A DNA stretch of 64,000 bases, from positions 36,189 through 100,188 of the forward strand of contig JACKJK010000011.1 in the NCBI GenBank assembly GCA_020637985.1, written 5' to 3'. Positions 17,629 through 26,599 of the stretch are shown in pieces. The notes beneath the pieces were generated by a model. That model was not told the DNA's origin. It was given only the letters and a program-made list of their open reading frames with translations, and searched no databases. The DNA is from Rhodobiaceae bacterium (lineage in GTDB: Bacteria; Pseudomonadota; Alphaproteobacteria; Rhizobiales; Tepidamorphaceae). Both the position numbers and the translations under genes were made by a program. Numbering within the stretch: the stretch's first letter is position 1; each line of letters opens with the position of its first letter.

Positions 17629-19044
17629 CTACTCCCCGATCGCGAAAATCTTGCCCGGATTCATGATATTGCCGGGGTCGAGAGCCCTCTTTATGGCGAT
17701 CATCGCGGCAACGCTCGCCTCGCCGAGTTCGCGTTTCAGGTACTTGACCTTGCCCTGGCCAACACCGTGTTCGCCGGTGCAGGTTCCCTCCATGGCGACC
17801 GCCCGCTCCGCCAGCCGCGACAGGAAGGCTTCCGCCCGCGCCACCTCCTGCGCATCGTTCATGTCGATGAGCGGCAGCACATGGAAATTGCCGTCGCCGA
17901 CGTGGCCGACGATCGGGGCGAGAAAACCGCAGTCCTCGATATCGGATATGGTCTCGGCGATGCAGTCGGCAAGCCGCGAAACCGGCACGCAGACGTCCGT
18001 CGCCACGCCCTTGGCGCCCGGCCGCAGTTGCAGCGCCGCCCAGTAGGCATCGTGCCGCGCCTGCCACAGCGCGGTGCGCTTCTCGGCTTCGGTTTCCCAC
18101 TTGAAGGGGCCGCCGCCGTGGCTCTCGGCGATCTCGCCAAATAGCGCCGCCTGCTCGCCGACGCCGGCCTCGGTCCCGTGGAACTCGACGAACAGCGTCG
18201 GCACCTCGTCGAGGCCGAGCTTCGAATACGCATTGCAGGCCCTGACCTGCGCGGTGTCCAGCAGCTCGATGCGCGCCACCGGGATGCCGCACTGGATCGT
18301 CGCGATCACCGCGTTGCAGGCGCCCGAAATCGACGTGAACGGGCAGACGCCGCCTGCGATCGTCTCGGGAATGCCGTGCAGCTTCAGCGTCAACTCGGTG
18401 ATGATCCCGAGCGTCCCTTCCGAGCCGATCATCAGCCGCGTCAGGTCGTAGCCCGCCGAGGTCTTGCGCGCGCGCTGCGCGGTGGTCATGACCTCGCCGT
18501 TCGCCAGCACCGCGCGCACCGCCAGCACATTGTCCTTCATGGTGCCGTAGCGCACCGCGTTGGTGCCAGACGCGCGCGTCGCCGCCATGCCGCCGAGGCT
18601 TGCGTCGGCGCCCGGATCGATCGGGAAGAACAGCCCCGTGTCGCGCAGGTGGGTGTTGAGCTGCTTGCGCGTCACCCCCGGCTGCACGGTGCAGTCGAGA
18701 TCCTCCGGCGAGACGCGAACGACCGCGTTCATCGCCGCCATGTCGATCGACACCCCGCCGCGAGGCGCGTTGACCTGGCCTTCCAGCGAGGTTCCGGTGC
18801 CGAACGCGATGATCGGCAAGCCGTGGTCGGCGCAGATGCGGACCGTCTCGACGACATCGCCCTCGCCCTGCGCGAAGATCACCGCGTCGGGCGCCTGGTT
18901 GGCGTGCCAGGTGGTGGTGTGGCCATGCTGCTCGCGCACCGCGGCGGCATCCGAATAGCGGTTGTGGAAACGTTCCTTCAGGACGGCGAGCCCGGCCGAT
19001 TGCCGCGAATCGAGACCCTCGTGTGTACTCTGTGGCACTGCCAT
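17629..19044 (-). CDS. FAD-binding oxidoreductase, D-lactate dehydrogenase (cytochrome)-like
   Basis: 471 residues of the VAO/PCMH flavoprotein family. The FAD site is visible as PIIAFGTGTSLEGQVNAPRGGVSIDM and GADASLGGMAATRASGTNAVRYGTMKDNVL; the C-terminal FAD-oxidase domain has VGHVGDGNFHVLPL and GEHGVGQGKVKYL, both typical of D-lactate/glycolate dehydrogenases (GlcD/LDHD). It would oxidise a D-2-hydroxy acid and pass electrons to the respiratory chain. No glcE/glcF neighbours, so a single-subunit D-lactate dehydrogenase is favoured. The ATG giving MAVPQSTHEG was chosen; its ribosome site is weak. Confidence 0.85.
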   Translation of the reverse strand: MAVPQSTHEGLDSRQSAGLAVLKERFHNRYSDAAAVREQHGHTTTWHANQAPDAVIFAQGEGDVVETVRICADHGLPIIAFGTGTSLEGQVNAPRGGVSIDMAAMNAVVRVSPEDLDCTVQPGVTRKQLNTHLRDTGLFFPIDPGADASLGGMAATRASGTNAVRYGTMKDNVLAVRAVLANGEVMTTAQRARKTSAGYDLTRLMIGSEGTLGIITELTLKLHGIPETIAGGVCPFTSISGACNAVIATIQCGIPVARIELLDTAQVRACNAYSKLGLDEVPTLFVEFHGTEAGVGEQAALFGEIAESHGGGPFKWETEAEKRTALWQARHDAYWAALQLRPGAKGVATDVCVPVSRLADCIAETISDIEDCGFLAPIVGHVGDGNFHVLPLIDMNDAQEVARAEAFLSRLAERAVAMEGTCTGEHGVGQGKVKYLKRELGEASVAAMIAIKRALDPGNIMNPGKIFAIGE

Positions 19045-19226
19045 TGCTACGCTTGTCCCAGACTGTTGCGCTTGTTTCCGGGAGACCGGATGATCGCCGT
19101 GAAGGAGAGTGCCGAAAAGGCTAGCAGATCGCCGCGCCAGCGTCCAAGAACAGACGCCCGCACGAGCGCATATTTGCACCCTTGCGCATCCTCCCGCCTT
19201 GAAACCGCTCAAACACGTGTGCGCCC

Positions 19227-19748
19227 ATGCCGAAAACCGAAATTGACCCGATGGCCGATCCGGCCAGCCATGCCGCCCCGTTCCGCGCTGGCGAGATGGC
19301 CGTCGAACCGCAGTGGATCGACTACAACGGCCACCTCAACATGGCCTTCTACAACGTGCTGTTCGACCGCGCTGTCGACCAGGCCTATCTCACCCTCGGC
19401 ATGGGCGAGGACTATCTGAAGGCGACCAACAACTCCTTCTTCACCGCCGAGGCGCATGTCACCTATCTCAACGAGCTCAACGCCGGCGACATGGTGACGA
19501 TCACCTTCCAGCTGCTCGACCACGACGAGAAGCGCGCCCACTACTTCCAGGAGATGTACCGCGCCGACGGCGCGCTCGCCGCGACCTCGGAACAGATGTC
19601 GCTGCATGTCGACCTCGACACCCGCCGCGTCGCCCCCTTCCCGCCGGCCATCCTCGCCCGCCTCAAGGCCATGCGCCGCGCCCACGCCGTGCTGCCCAAC
19701 AAGCCGCAGGTCGGACATGTCATCGCCATCCGCCGCAAGCCCCGCTGA
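19227..19748 (+). CDS. Hotdog-fold acyl-CoA thioesterase
   Basis: 173 residues. The hotdog thioesterase motif WIDYNGHLNMAFYNVLFDRAVDQ carries the Asp-x-x-x-His pattern of the 4-hydroxybenzoyl-CoA thioesterase type; AEAHVTYLNEL and the C-terminal EQMSLHVDLDTRRVAPFP follow, a tail seen in betainyl-CoA and related thioesterases. The acyl-CoA substrate is not deducible. An inner ATG (MADPASHAAPF) is also possible. It diverges from the D-lactate dehydrogenase-like gene and precedes the ClC gene by 26 bases. Confidence 0.8.
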   Translation: MPKTEIDPMADPASHAAPFRAGEMAVEPQWIDYNGHLNMAFYNVLFDRAVDQAYLTLGMGEDYLKATNNSFFTAEAHVTYLNELNAGDMVTITFQLLDHDEKRAHYFQEMYRADGALAATSEQMSLHVDLDTRRVAPFPPAILARLKAMRRAHAVLPNKPQVGHVIAIRRKPR

Positions 19749-19774
19749 CGGCTAGCCATGGCCGGACCCGCGTG

Positions 19775-21430
19775 ATGCCGCCCCTGCTTGCCAAGGCTCT
19801 CGACCTCGCCCGCTTTGCGTGGTCGCGCGTGCACATGTGGGCGGCGCCCAACCTGCGCGTCTTCTTCCACGCGCGCCAGCCGGTCGCCTGGCTGCTCGCC
19901 GCCGTCATCGGGGTCGGCGTCTCGCTCGCCGCGATCGCCTTCCGCCTTGCCATCGGCGCCTTCCAGTGGCCCTGGCTCGGCGACACCAGCGAGTTCGTCG
20001 CCACCGCCGCGCAGGCCGTTCCCTGGTACGCCGTGCTGCTGGCGCCCGCCGCCGGCGGCCTGGTCGTCGGCGTGATGCTGGAACGCCTGATGCCGGGCAA
20101 GCGCGCCGAGGGCGTCGCCGACGTCATCGAGGCGCGCTCCTTCGCCAGCCGCAGGCTCGGCTTTCGCACAGGCCTGACCACCGCGCTGATCTCCGCGCTG
20201 TCCATCGGCAGCGGCGCCAGCGCCGGGCGCGAAGGCCCGGTGGTGCACCTCGGCGCCGTCCTTGCCACCGCGATCTCGTCGCGCTTCAGGCTGCCCGCCG
20301 CGGGCAACCGCATGCTGCTCGCCGCCGGCGTCTCGGCTGCCGTCTCCGCCTCCTTCAACGCCCCCATCGCCGGCGTGCTGTTCGCCCACGAGGTGATCCT
20401 CGGCCACTACGCGGTTTCCGCCCTGGTACCGATCGTCATCTCCTCGGTGCTGGCGACCGTGCTGTCGCGCGTCTGGTTCGGCGACTACCCGGCCTTCTTC
20501 GTGCCCGAGTACCAGATCACGTCATACTGGGAGGTGCCGGCCTTCGTGCTGCTCGGCATCACCTGCGCGGTGGTGGCGATCGCCTTCCAGTTCGCGCTGA
20601 TCGGCAGCGATTTCGTCGCCCGCCATGTGCGCATCCGGCTGATGTGGCGCCCGGTGATCGGCGGCCTCGCGGTGGGGGCGATCGCGCTGGCCTTCCCGCA
20701 GGTGCTCGGCGTCGGCTACGAGACGACCGACCTTGCCATGCGCCAGCGCCTGCCGCTCGACCTCATGCTGATGCTGGTCGTCGCCAAGACGGCGGCCACC
20801 GGCATCACGCTCGCCAGCCGCTTCGGCGGCGGCATCTTCTCGCCCTCGCTCTACCTGGGCGCCATGACCGGCGGCGCCTACGGCCTGATGGCGGCATCCG
20901 TCTTCCCCGACATGGCGTCGAGCGCCGGCCTCTACGCCATCCTCGGTATGGGCGCGGTGGCGGCCTCGGTGCTCGGCGCGCCGATCTCGACCATCGTCAT
21001 CGTCTTCGAGCTGACCGGCGGCTATGCCCTCACGCTCGCGCTTCTATTGACCGTGTCGATCGCCATCGGCCTGACGCAGGCCGTGCACGGGCGTAGCTTC
21101 TTCCACTGGCAGCTGGAAAGCCGCGGGCTGTTCCTGCAGGGCGGCGCGCACCGGCGTATCGGGCGCCAGCTGAAGGTGATGGACGTGATGCGCCACCTCG
21201 GCGAGGGCGAGGAGCAAGAGCCCGTCAACGTCGCCGAGCTGGAAGCCTGGCTGACGCCGCAGGACACGCTGGAATCGGCCCTGCGCCGCTTCGACGAGAC
21301 CGGCCGCGGCCGCATCGCGGTGATCGACGAGACCGCCCCCGACGAGGTCGTCGGCTTCGTCCATCAGGTCGACGTGCTCCGCCGCTTCACCGAGGAACTG
21401 ATCGAGGCGAATGTGGAAGAGCACAGGTAG
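19775..21430 (+). CDS. ClC-family chloride transporter/channel with C-terminal CBS-like region
   Basis: 551 residues, about 10-12 membrane segments. The selectivity signatures are present: GSGASAGREGP with the gating Glu, GGGIFSPSLYLG, and GAPISTIVIVFELTGGY. The C terminus (LTPQDTLESALRRFDETGRGRIAVIDE...VVGFVHQVD) resembles a CBS module. In LFAHEVILGHY the position equal to the internal proton Glu (E203 of the E. coli protein) is Val, as in eukaryotic ClC channels, so coupling to protons is doubtful. GTG precedes the ATG and could also serve as start. It is followed 6 bases later by an unrelated AT-richer gene. Confidence 0.92.
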   Translation: MPPLLAKALDLARFAWSRVHMWAAPNLRVFFHARQPVAWLLAAVIGVGVSLAAIAFRLAIGAFQWPWLGDTSEFVATAAQAVPWYAVLLAPAAGGLVVGVMLERLMPGKRAEGVADVIEARSFASRRLGFRTGLTTALISALSIGSGASAGREGPVVHLGAVLATAISSRFRLPAAGNRMLLAAGVSAAVSASFNAPIAGVLFAHEVILGHYAVSALVPIVISSVLATVLSRVWFGDYPAFFVPEYQITSYWEVPAFVLLGITCAVVAIAFQFALIGSDFVARHVRIRLMWRPVIGGLAVGAIALAFPQVLGVGYETTDLAMRQRLPLDLMLMLVVAKTAATGITLASRFGGGIFSPSLYLGAMTGGAYGLMAASVFPDMASSAGLYAILGMGAVAASVLGAPISTIVIVFELTGGYALTLALLLTVSIAIGLTQAVHGRSFFHWQLESRGLFLQGGAHRRIGRQLKVMDVMRHLGEGEEQEPVNVAELEAWLTPQDTLESALRRFDETGRGRIAVIDETAPDEVVGFVHQVDVLRRFTEELIEANVEEHR

Positions 21431-21436
21431 GCTTCA

Positions 21437-22135
21437 ATGGCAGATTTCGATTTCGACAAGGCAACAGCAGAGCTACCTATCCTGCGAGGATTCATCGACT
21501 TCGTAAACAAACAATTGTCGGTTTACATGGATTGTCTCAATGGTTTTGAGGGGAATACGGTTCGCATTACGCGCCAGGTAGCACGAATTACATTCCCAGT
21601 TCGAAGAGAGATTCGTGATGACCAAGAAGTAGTCGTATGGGACAGCATGGAAGACTCAAGCAGGCCCGATATAATCCACTCTAGTATCCGAAAGAATTCT
21701 ACTTACTTGGCTGACAATATAGAGACGGGATTCAACGAACAGCAGATTTGCTGGGCTATCATCGTCTTTATGTTCGCCTATTGGGATGAGGAAGTGCGTG
21801 CCGCCATCGCAAAAGTGCGGGGTGTTGAGCCGAACGATATTAAAATAGATGCTTTAGGCGACCTTCGAATTCTTAGGAATGGCATCATTCATGCCAAAGG
21901 CATTGTCACGGCCTCGGAGCACAAAAAGCTCAAAAAGATGGCGGATTTAATCAAACCTGACGAGAAGCTGGTGCTCACCCACGATCAGATGCACAAGGTC
22001 TTTGTACTGGTCAAACAAGCAATTGGTGAAATTTTCCTTCACTACACTGGAAACCTGCCGGGCGCACCTTCCCCAGACGAAATCGTCGGCGTCGCTATCC
22101 AGAATGCCGGACGACGCGATAGAAACGGCTCATAG
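21437..22135 (+). CDS. Orphan protein with a HEPN-like R-X4-H motif
   Basis: I do not recognise the family with certainty. 232 residues, no signal peptide or clear membrane helix. The second half is helical, and DLRILRNGIIHAKG places R147-N-G-I-I-H152, the RN-x3-H (R-X4-H) signature of HEPN nucleases and related toxins, with a helix before and after. Codon use is strikingly AT-rich (many AAA, ATA, TTA, GAT codons) compared with GC-rich neighbours, suggesting recent transfer. It begins 6 bases after the ClC stop but has no partner antitoxin gene or nucleotidyltransferase next to it. It may be a stand-alone defence protein or a remnant of one. Confidence 0.6.
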   Translation: MADFDFDKATAELPILRGFIDFVNKQLSVYMDCLNGFEGNTVRITRQVARITFPVRREIRDDQEVVVWDSMEDSSRPDIIHSSIRKNSTYLADNIETGFNEQQICWAIIVFMFAYWDEEVRAAIAKVRGVEPNDIKIDALGDLRILRNGIIHAKGIVTASEHKKLKKMADLIKPDEKLVLTHDQMHKVFVLVKQAIGEIFLHYTGNLPGAPSPDEIVGVAIQNAGRRDRNGS

Positions 22136-22365
22136 GCGACACGCCAAGTAGAGGTGGCTCAGTACCCCCTCACTGGCACTTCCTTCCCTCCCGCGCCATA
22201 TTGGGGCACGAAACGCGAACACGAATCACCGCGCGTCCAGTATGCTGGGCGTCTGTGACGCCGGTGTCGAGGACATCGGGTGTCGATGACACCGCGCCGA
22301 TGAGGGTGCGCGCCGTGATGCCTGTTTCGCCGTGATGTTTGCTTAAAGGCAGCGCCCGCTCGTCC

Positions 22366-24741
22366 ATGACCGCACGCAACGCTTCATACCAGCCGCCGCA
22401 GCCCGCCGAGGGCGGCTCCGCCCAAGGCGGGACCGCCCCAAGCGGGATCATTGAAGGCGGCATCGCCGCGCGCGCCCGCGCCGCCGCCGCCCCGCCCTAC
22501 CTCGACGGGCTGAACGCCGAGCAGCGAGAGGCTGTCGAGACGACCGACGGCCCCGTCCTGGTGCTCGCGGGCGCGGGCACCGGCAAGACCCGCGTGCTGA
22601 CCACCCGCATCGCCCACATCCTGGCGACGGGGCGCGCGAGGCCGGGTCAGATCCTCGCCGTCACCTTCACCAACAAGGCGGCGCGCGAGATGCGCTCGCG
22701 CATCGGCGCGCTGATCGGCCAGTCGGTCGAGGGCATGGCATGGCTCGGCACCTTCCACTCCATCGGGGTGAAGATCCTGCGCACCCACGCCGAGCTCGCC
22801 GGCCTCAAGCGCGACTTCACCATCCTCGACACCGACGACCAGATCCGCCTCCTGAAGCAGATCATCCAGGCCGAGAACATCGACGACAAGCGCTGGCCCG
22901 CCCGCCAGCTCGCCGCCCACATCGACGGCTGGAAGAACCGCGGCCTCACCCCCGACAAGGTGCCGCAGGGCGAGGCCTATGCCTTCGCCAACGGGCGCGG
23001 CGGCGAACTCTACAAGATGTACCAGGAGCGGCTGCGCATCCTCAACGCCGTCGACTTCGGCGACCTGCTGCTGGAGACGCTGGACGTCCTCAGGAAGCAC
23101 CCGGACGTGCTGGAGGACTACCAGCGCCGCTTCCGCTACGTGCTCGTCGACGAGTACCAGGACACCAACGTCGTGCAATACCTGTGGCTGCGCCTGCTGG
23201 CGCGCCGCGAGGACGGGGCACCGGGCAACATCTGTTGCGTCGGCGACGACGACCAGTCGATCTACGGCTGGCGCGGCGCCGACGTCGACAACATCCTGCG
23301 CTTCGAGAAGGATTTTCCCGGCTCAAAAGTGATCCGGCTTGAGCGCAACTACCGCTCCAAGGCGCATATCCTGGCCGCCGCCTCGCACCTCATCGCCCAC
23401 AACGAGGGCCGCCTCGGCAAGACCCTGCACACCGAGGACGAGGACGGCGAGAAGGTCGCCGTCGCCTGCGCCTGGGACAGCGAGGAAGAAGCCCGCCAGA
23501 TCGGCGAGGAGATCGAGCGGCTGCAGCGCAAGGGCGAGAGCCTCGACCAGATCGCCATCCTCGTGCGCGCCTCCTTCCAGATGCGCGAGTTCGAGGACCG
23601 CTTCGTCACGCTCGGCCTGCCCTACCGCGTCATCGGCGGCCCGCGCTTCTACGAGCGCGCCGAGATCCGCGATGCGCTGGCCTACTTCCGCGTCGTCGTG
23701 CAGCCCGCCGACGACCTCGCCTTCGAGCGCATCGTCAACCTGCCGCGCCGCGGCCTGGGCGATGCCACGCTGAAGATCCTGCACGCCTACGCCCGCCACC
23801 ACTCCGTGCCGCTGACTCAAGCCGCCGCCGTGCTGGTGGAGACCGAGGAACTGAAGCCCAAGCCGCGCACGGCGCTACGCCAGGTGCTGGAGATGTTCGA
23901 GCGCTGGCGCGGCGAACTGGAGACCACCGCCCACACCGAGCTTGCCCCGGTGATCCTCGATGAATCCGGCTACACCCGGATGTGGCTCGACGACAAGTCG
24001 CCCGACGCGCCCGGTCGGCTGGAGAACCTCAAGGAACTCGTGCGCTCGATGGAGCCCTACGAGTCGATGACCGGCTTCCTGGAGCACGTCTCGCTGGTGA
24101 TGGACGCCGAGAGCGGCGAGCAGGAGGAGAAGGTGTCGCTGATGACGCTGCACTCCGCCAAGGGGCTGGAGTTCGACACCGTGTTCCTGCCCGGCTGGGA
24201 GGAAGGGCTTTTCCCGCACCAGCGCGCACTGGACGAAAGCGGCAAGTCGGGCCTGGAGGAAGAGCGCCGCCTCGCCTATGTCGGCATCACGCGGGCACGG
24301 CAGCGCGCGCGCATCTGGTTTGCCTCCAACCGCCGCATCCACGGCCTGTGGCAGTCCTCGATCCCCTCGCGCTTCCTCGACGAGTTGCCGGCCTCCTCCG
24401 TCGATGTCGTCGAGACCGGCTCTGTCTCCGGCAACTGGGGCTATGGCGCCAGCCGCTTCGACAACCGCGAGACCTTCTCCAGTCCCTACGACACGCCGGG
24501 CTGGCAGCGCGCGCAAGGCCGCAAGGCATCGGGCGCGCGAACGTCCGCGCCGCGCCTGATCGAGGGCGAGGTGATCGCGCGTTCGAGCGGCACGGCCTCC
24601 GCCTTTGCCAAGGGCGAACGCGTCTTCCACCAGAAGTTCGGCTACGGCCGCGTAACCGCGATCGAGGGCAACAAGCTGACCGTCGACTTCGAGACGTCCG
24701 GGCCCAAGCGCGTCATCGATTCCTTCCTCGAAAAGCACTGA
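22366..24741 (+). CDS. uvrD: UvrD/PcrA-type ATP-dependent DNA helicase
   Basis: 3'-5' superfamily 1 helicase for nucleotide-excision and mismatch repair. 791 residues with all core motifs: LNAEQREAV (Q), AGAGTGKTRVL (Walker A), FTNKAAREMRSR, VDEYQDTN (Walker B), VGDDDQSIYGWRGA, LERNYRS, VSLMTLHSAKGLEFDTVF and RLAYVGITRARQR. The C-terminal Tudor-like region (FAKGERVFHQKFGYGRVTAIEGNKLTVDF) is the RNA-polymerase interaction domain of UvrD/PcrA. A low-complexity Gly/Ala-rich N-terminal extension of about 40 residues is unusual. ATG 22366 was chosen; a TTG at 22339 is also in frame. Confidence 0.95.
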   Translation: MTARNASYQPPQPAEGGSAQGGTAPSGIIEGGIAARARAAAAPPYLDGLNAEQREAVETTDGPVLVLAGAGTGKTRVLTTRIAHILATGRARPGQILAVTFTNKAAREMRSRIGALIGQSVEGMAWLGTFHSIGVKILRTHAELAGLKRDFTILDTDDQIRLLKQIIQAENIDDKRWPARQLAAHIDGWKNRGLTPDKVPQGEAYAFANGRGGELYKMYQERLRILNAVDFGDLLLETLDVLRKHPDVLEDYQRRFRYVLVDEYQDTNVVQYLWLRLLARREDGAPGNICCVGDDDQSIYGWRGADVDNILRFEKDFPGSKVIRLERNYRSKAHILAAASHLIAHNEGRLGKTLHTEDEDGEKVAVACAWDSEEEARQIGEEIERLQRKGESLDQIAILVRASFQMREFEDRFVTLGLPYRVIGGPRFYERAEIRDALAYFRVVVQPADDLAFERIVNLPRRGLGDATLKILHAYARHHSVPLTQAAAVLVETEELKPKPRTALRQVLEMFERWRGELETTAHTELAPVILDESGYTRMWLDDKSPDAPGRLENLKELVRSMEPYESMTGFLEHVSLVMDAESGEQEEKVSLMTLHSAKGLEFDTVFLPGWEEGLFPHQRALDESGKSGLEEERRLAYVGITRARQRARIWFASNRRIHGLWQSSIPSRFLDELPASSVDVVETGSVSGNWGYGASRFDNRETFSSPYDTPGWQRAQGRKASGARTSAPRLIEGEVIARSSGTASAFAKGERVFHQKFGYGRVTAIEGNKLTVDFETSGPKRVIDSFLEKH

Positions 24742-24755
24742 ACGGTAGGGCCGCC

Positions 24756-25622
24756 ATGTTCGTCCTGCGTATCCCGATCGCCGCAGCCGAAGCGGATGCC
24801 GCGACCGACGCCATCGTCTCGGCGATCTGGCCGGACACCTCGTCCGCCGCCGCGATCGATATCGGCGGCGCCTGGCGGCTGGAGGCCTACTACACCGAGG
24901 AGCCGGACGCCGCCGTTGTCAGCGAGATCGTGGCGCGCCGCCTCGGCCGCGCCATCGACGCCGCCGACGTGTCGGTGGAACAGATCGCCGAGCGCAACTG
25001 GGTGCTGACGAGCCTCGAATCGCTGCCCCCCGTCGCCGCCGGGCGCTTCGTCGTGCACGGCCACCACGACCGCGCGCGCGTCCACCCCAACCAGATCGGC
25101 ATCGAGATCGAGGCGGGACTTGCCTTCGGCACCGGCCACCACGGCACCACGAAGGGCTGCCTGCTGGCCATCGGCGATTGCCTGAAGCGCTTCACCCCGG
25201 TCAACGCCCTCGACATCGGCACCGGCACCGGCGTGCTGGCGATCGCGCTGGCACGCGCCGCGCATGTACCGGTCCTGGCGACCGACATCGACCCGGATGC
25301 GGTGGCCGTGTCGCTCGAGAACGTGCGCGCCAACGCGGCCGCTGCCGACGTTCGCGTCATCCGCGCCGATGGCGTGCGCGCCGCGAAAATCACCGACGCC
25401 GCCCCCTACGACATGATCGTCGCCAACATCCTCGCCAACCCGCTGGTCGCCATGTCGACGGGCATCGCGCGGCTCTCCCTGCCCGGCACCGTGCTCGTCC
25501 TGTCCGGCCTGCTGACATGGCAGGGCCGCCAGGTCATTGCCGCCTTCCGCAGCCGCGGCTTCGTGCTGGTCCGCCGCTACGCCGTCGACGGCTGGCTGAC
25601 ACTGGTGCTGGAAAAGGCCTGA
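24756..25622 (+). CDS. prmA: Ribosomal protein L11 methyltransferase
   Basis: SAM-dependent trimethylation of ribosomal protein L11. 288 residues: an N-terminal substrate-recognition domain, the linker EIEAGLAFGTGHHGTTKGCL, then the Rossmann methyltransferase core with motif I ALDIGTGTGVLAIALA, TDIDPDAVAVSLENVRANA and the catalytic-site motif VANILANPLV. It starts 14 bases after uvrD, so the two are probably co-transcribed. Confidence 0.95.
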   Translation: MFVLRIPIAAAEADAATDAIVSAIWPDTSSAAAIDIGGAWRLEAYYTEEPDAAVVSEIVARRLGRAIDAADVSVEQIAERNWVLTSLESLPPVAAGRFVVHGHHDRARVHPNQIGIEIEAGLAFGTGHHGTTKGCLLAIGDCLKRFTPVNALDIGTGTGVLAIALARAAHVPVLATDIDPDAVAVSLENVRANAAAADVRVIRADGVRAAKITDAAPYDMIVANILANPLVAMSTGIARLSLPGTVLVLSGLLTWQGRQVIAAFRSRGFVLVRRYAVDGWLTLVLEKA

Positions 25623-25649
25623 GGCCTGAAGCGGTCACCGCCGGGAATG

Positions 25650-25679
25650 GAAAAGCCCGGACCTGGTCCGGTCCGGGCT
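25650..25679 (-). terminator. Terminator after the small gene at 25.8 kb
   Basis: AGCCCGGACC and GGTCCGGGCT pair perfectly over 10 bp with a 6-base loop; on the minus strand TTTTCC follows. On the plus strand there is no T-run, so it serves the minus-strand small gene, though the hairpin could also shield prmA transcripts. Confidence 0.7.
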
Positions 25680-25756
25680 CTCGTGTTCGACGGCAACTGT
25701 CCGCTATCACGTCACATCAGTTGGGCGGATGGGCGCGGTGACAATGGAGCGCCGCG

Positions 25757-25987
25757 TCAGCCCTGCTCGTGCCACTTGCCGCTCTTGATCCAAGTCTCGC
25801 GCAGGTTCTCGGGAACCTCCATCAGGCGCGCGTAGCTGGGATCGAGGCGGGCGATCTGCCGCCGCGCCTCGGCGATGCGGGCTTGCTGCATGACGGCGAA
25901 AAGGCGCTGGAAGAAGGACGGTCCGGAATTGCCGCGCACAGCCTTCTCAGAAGCTGCCGGGATCGTACCGAGTGTCGTCGCTGCCAT
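25757..25987 (-). CDS. Small helical protein, copy 1 of a duplicated pair
   Basis: 76 residues, no recognised family. MAATTLGTIPAASEKA, then a helix FFQRLFAVMQQARIAEARRQIARLDPSYARLMEVPENLRETWIKSGKWHE. It shares the pattern IA(R/Q)(L/M)DP-x-x-AR-x3-(V/I)PE with the gene at 26272-26481, and both carry the same upstream element about 115 bases before the ATG, so they arose by tandem duplication. The C-terminal region vaguely recalls DUF1127-type small proteins (R-x-L-x-R-L-D), but this is too weak to assign. A strong terminator follows. Confidence 0.7.
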   Translation of the reverse strand: MAATTLGTIPAASEKAVRGNSGPSFFQRLFAVMQQARIAEARRQIARLDPSYARLMEVPENLRETWIKSGKWHEQG

Positions 25988-26100
25988 GACTGTCTCCGAT
26001 TCTGACGTTGGCGAGTGTGTTAACGAAACCCCAAGAAACGCTCGAATTCCCTAGCGAAATCGAAGATAATCACGACCAACCGACTGAACAACTGATCGAA

Positions 26101-26156
26101 ACGCATGACTCCTGCGCGTTTTTGCATGTGCGAAGAAAAATACGCTGCAATGCACA
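26101..26156. promoter_or_regulatory. Conserved upstream element, copy 1
   Basis: Begins ACGCATGACTC and contains GCATGTGCGAA...A...GC.GCAATGCA. It matches the block at 26600-26655 over most of its length and stands 114 bases upstream of the small gene starting at 25987. The shared positions may be a regulator site or promoter retained after gene duplication. Confidence 0.5.
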
Positions 26157-26255
26157 AACGATTGGCAGAAGCTGCCTGCCGTGCGCTCAATCCGCTTAGC
26201 GCGACGGCAATTCGCCAGCTGGCGGAGGACTGATTCCGTACTTTCGCTGGATGGG

Positions 26256-26279
26256 AAAAAGTCCTCTGCCCTCAAGGAC
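26256..26279 (-). terminator. Possible terminator overlapping the end of the small gene
   Basis: GTCCT/AGGAC, a 5-bp stem with a 9-base loop on the minus strand, followed by TTTTTCCC. Its 5' arm overlaps the stop codon of the gene at 26272-26481. The stem is short. Confidence 0.45.
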
Positions 26280-26481
26280 GGCGGGAGGGATGCAGCCAGC
26301 CGGCGCGCGTCTGCTCGGGGATATTCAGCTCGCGGGCGAGATTCGGGTCCATCTGCGCAATGACGGCGCAGGCAGCCGCCTCGCGCGCGGCGATCAGGCG
26401 GTCGGCCAGACGCTTCATCAGCGAACGCTTGGCCTCGGTATGGCCGGCAACGCCGAGCCCGTCGAAGGTGGTGGTAGCCAT
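26272..26481 (-). CDS. Small helical protein, copy 2 of a duplicated pair
   Basis: 69 residues: MATTTFDGLGVAGHTEAKR, then SLMKRLADRLIAAREAAACAVIAQMDPNLARELNIPEQTRAGWLHPSRR. It has the same layout as the protein at 25757-25987 (basic N-terminal helix, IA-x-(L/M)DP, AR, (V/I)PE, Trp near the end) but the sequences differ at most positions, so the duplication is not recent. ATG chosen by the MATTT start shared with copy 1 (MAATT). Function unknown; both genes are on the minus strand and probably independent transcripts. Confidence 0.7.
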   Translation of the reverse strand: MATTTFDGLGVAGHTEAKRSLMKRLADRLIAAREAAACAVIAQMDPNLARELNIPEQTRAGWLHPSRRP

Positions 26482-26599
26482 GTCAGTCTCCATCCTTGTG
26501 CGCCTGGCGGCTCCCGGCACCCGCCGGATCGCCAGAGCGCTGAGATCCAAAAGCGGCGAGACAGGTATGCTCGCCTGCTGCTTCGAGCCACCCCGCCAG

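Noticed and set aside
22136..22365. Possible SOS (LexA) box before uvrD
   Set aside because: No GTTC-N7-GTTC or GAAC-N7-GAAC pattern in the gap; only a weak GTGTC/GACAC hairpin.
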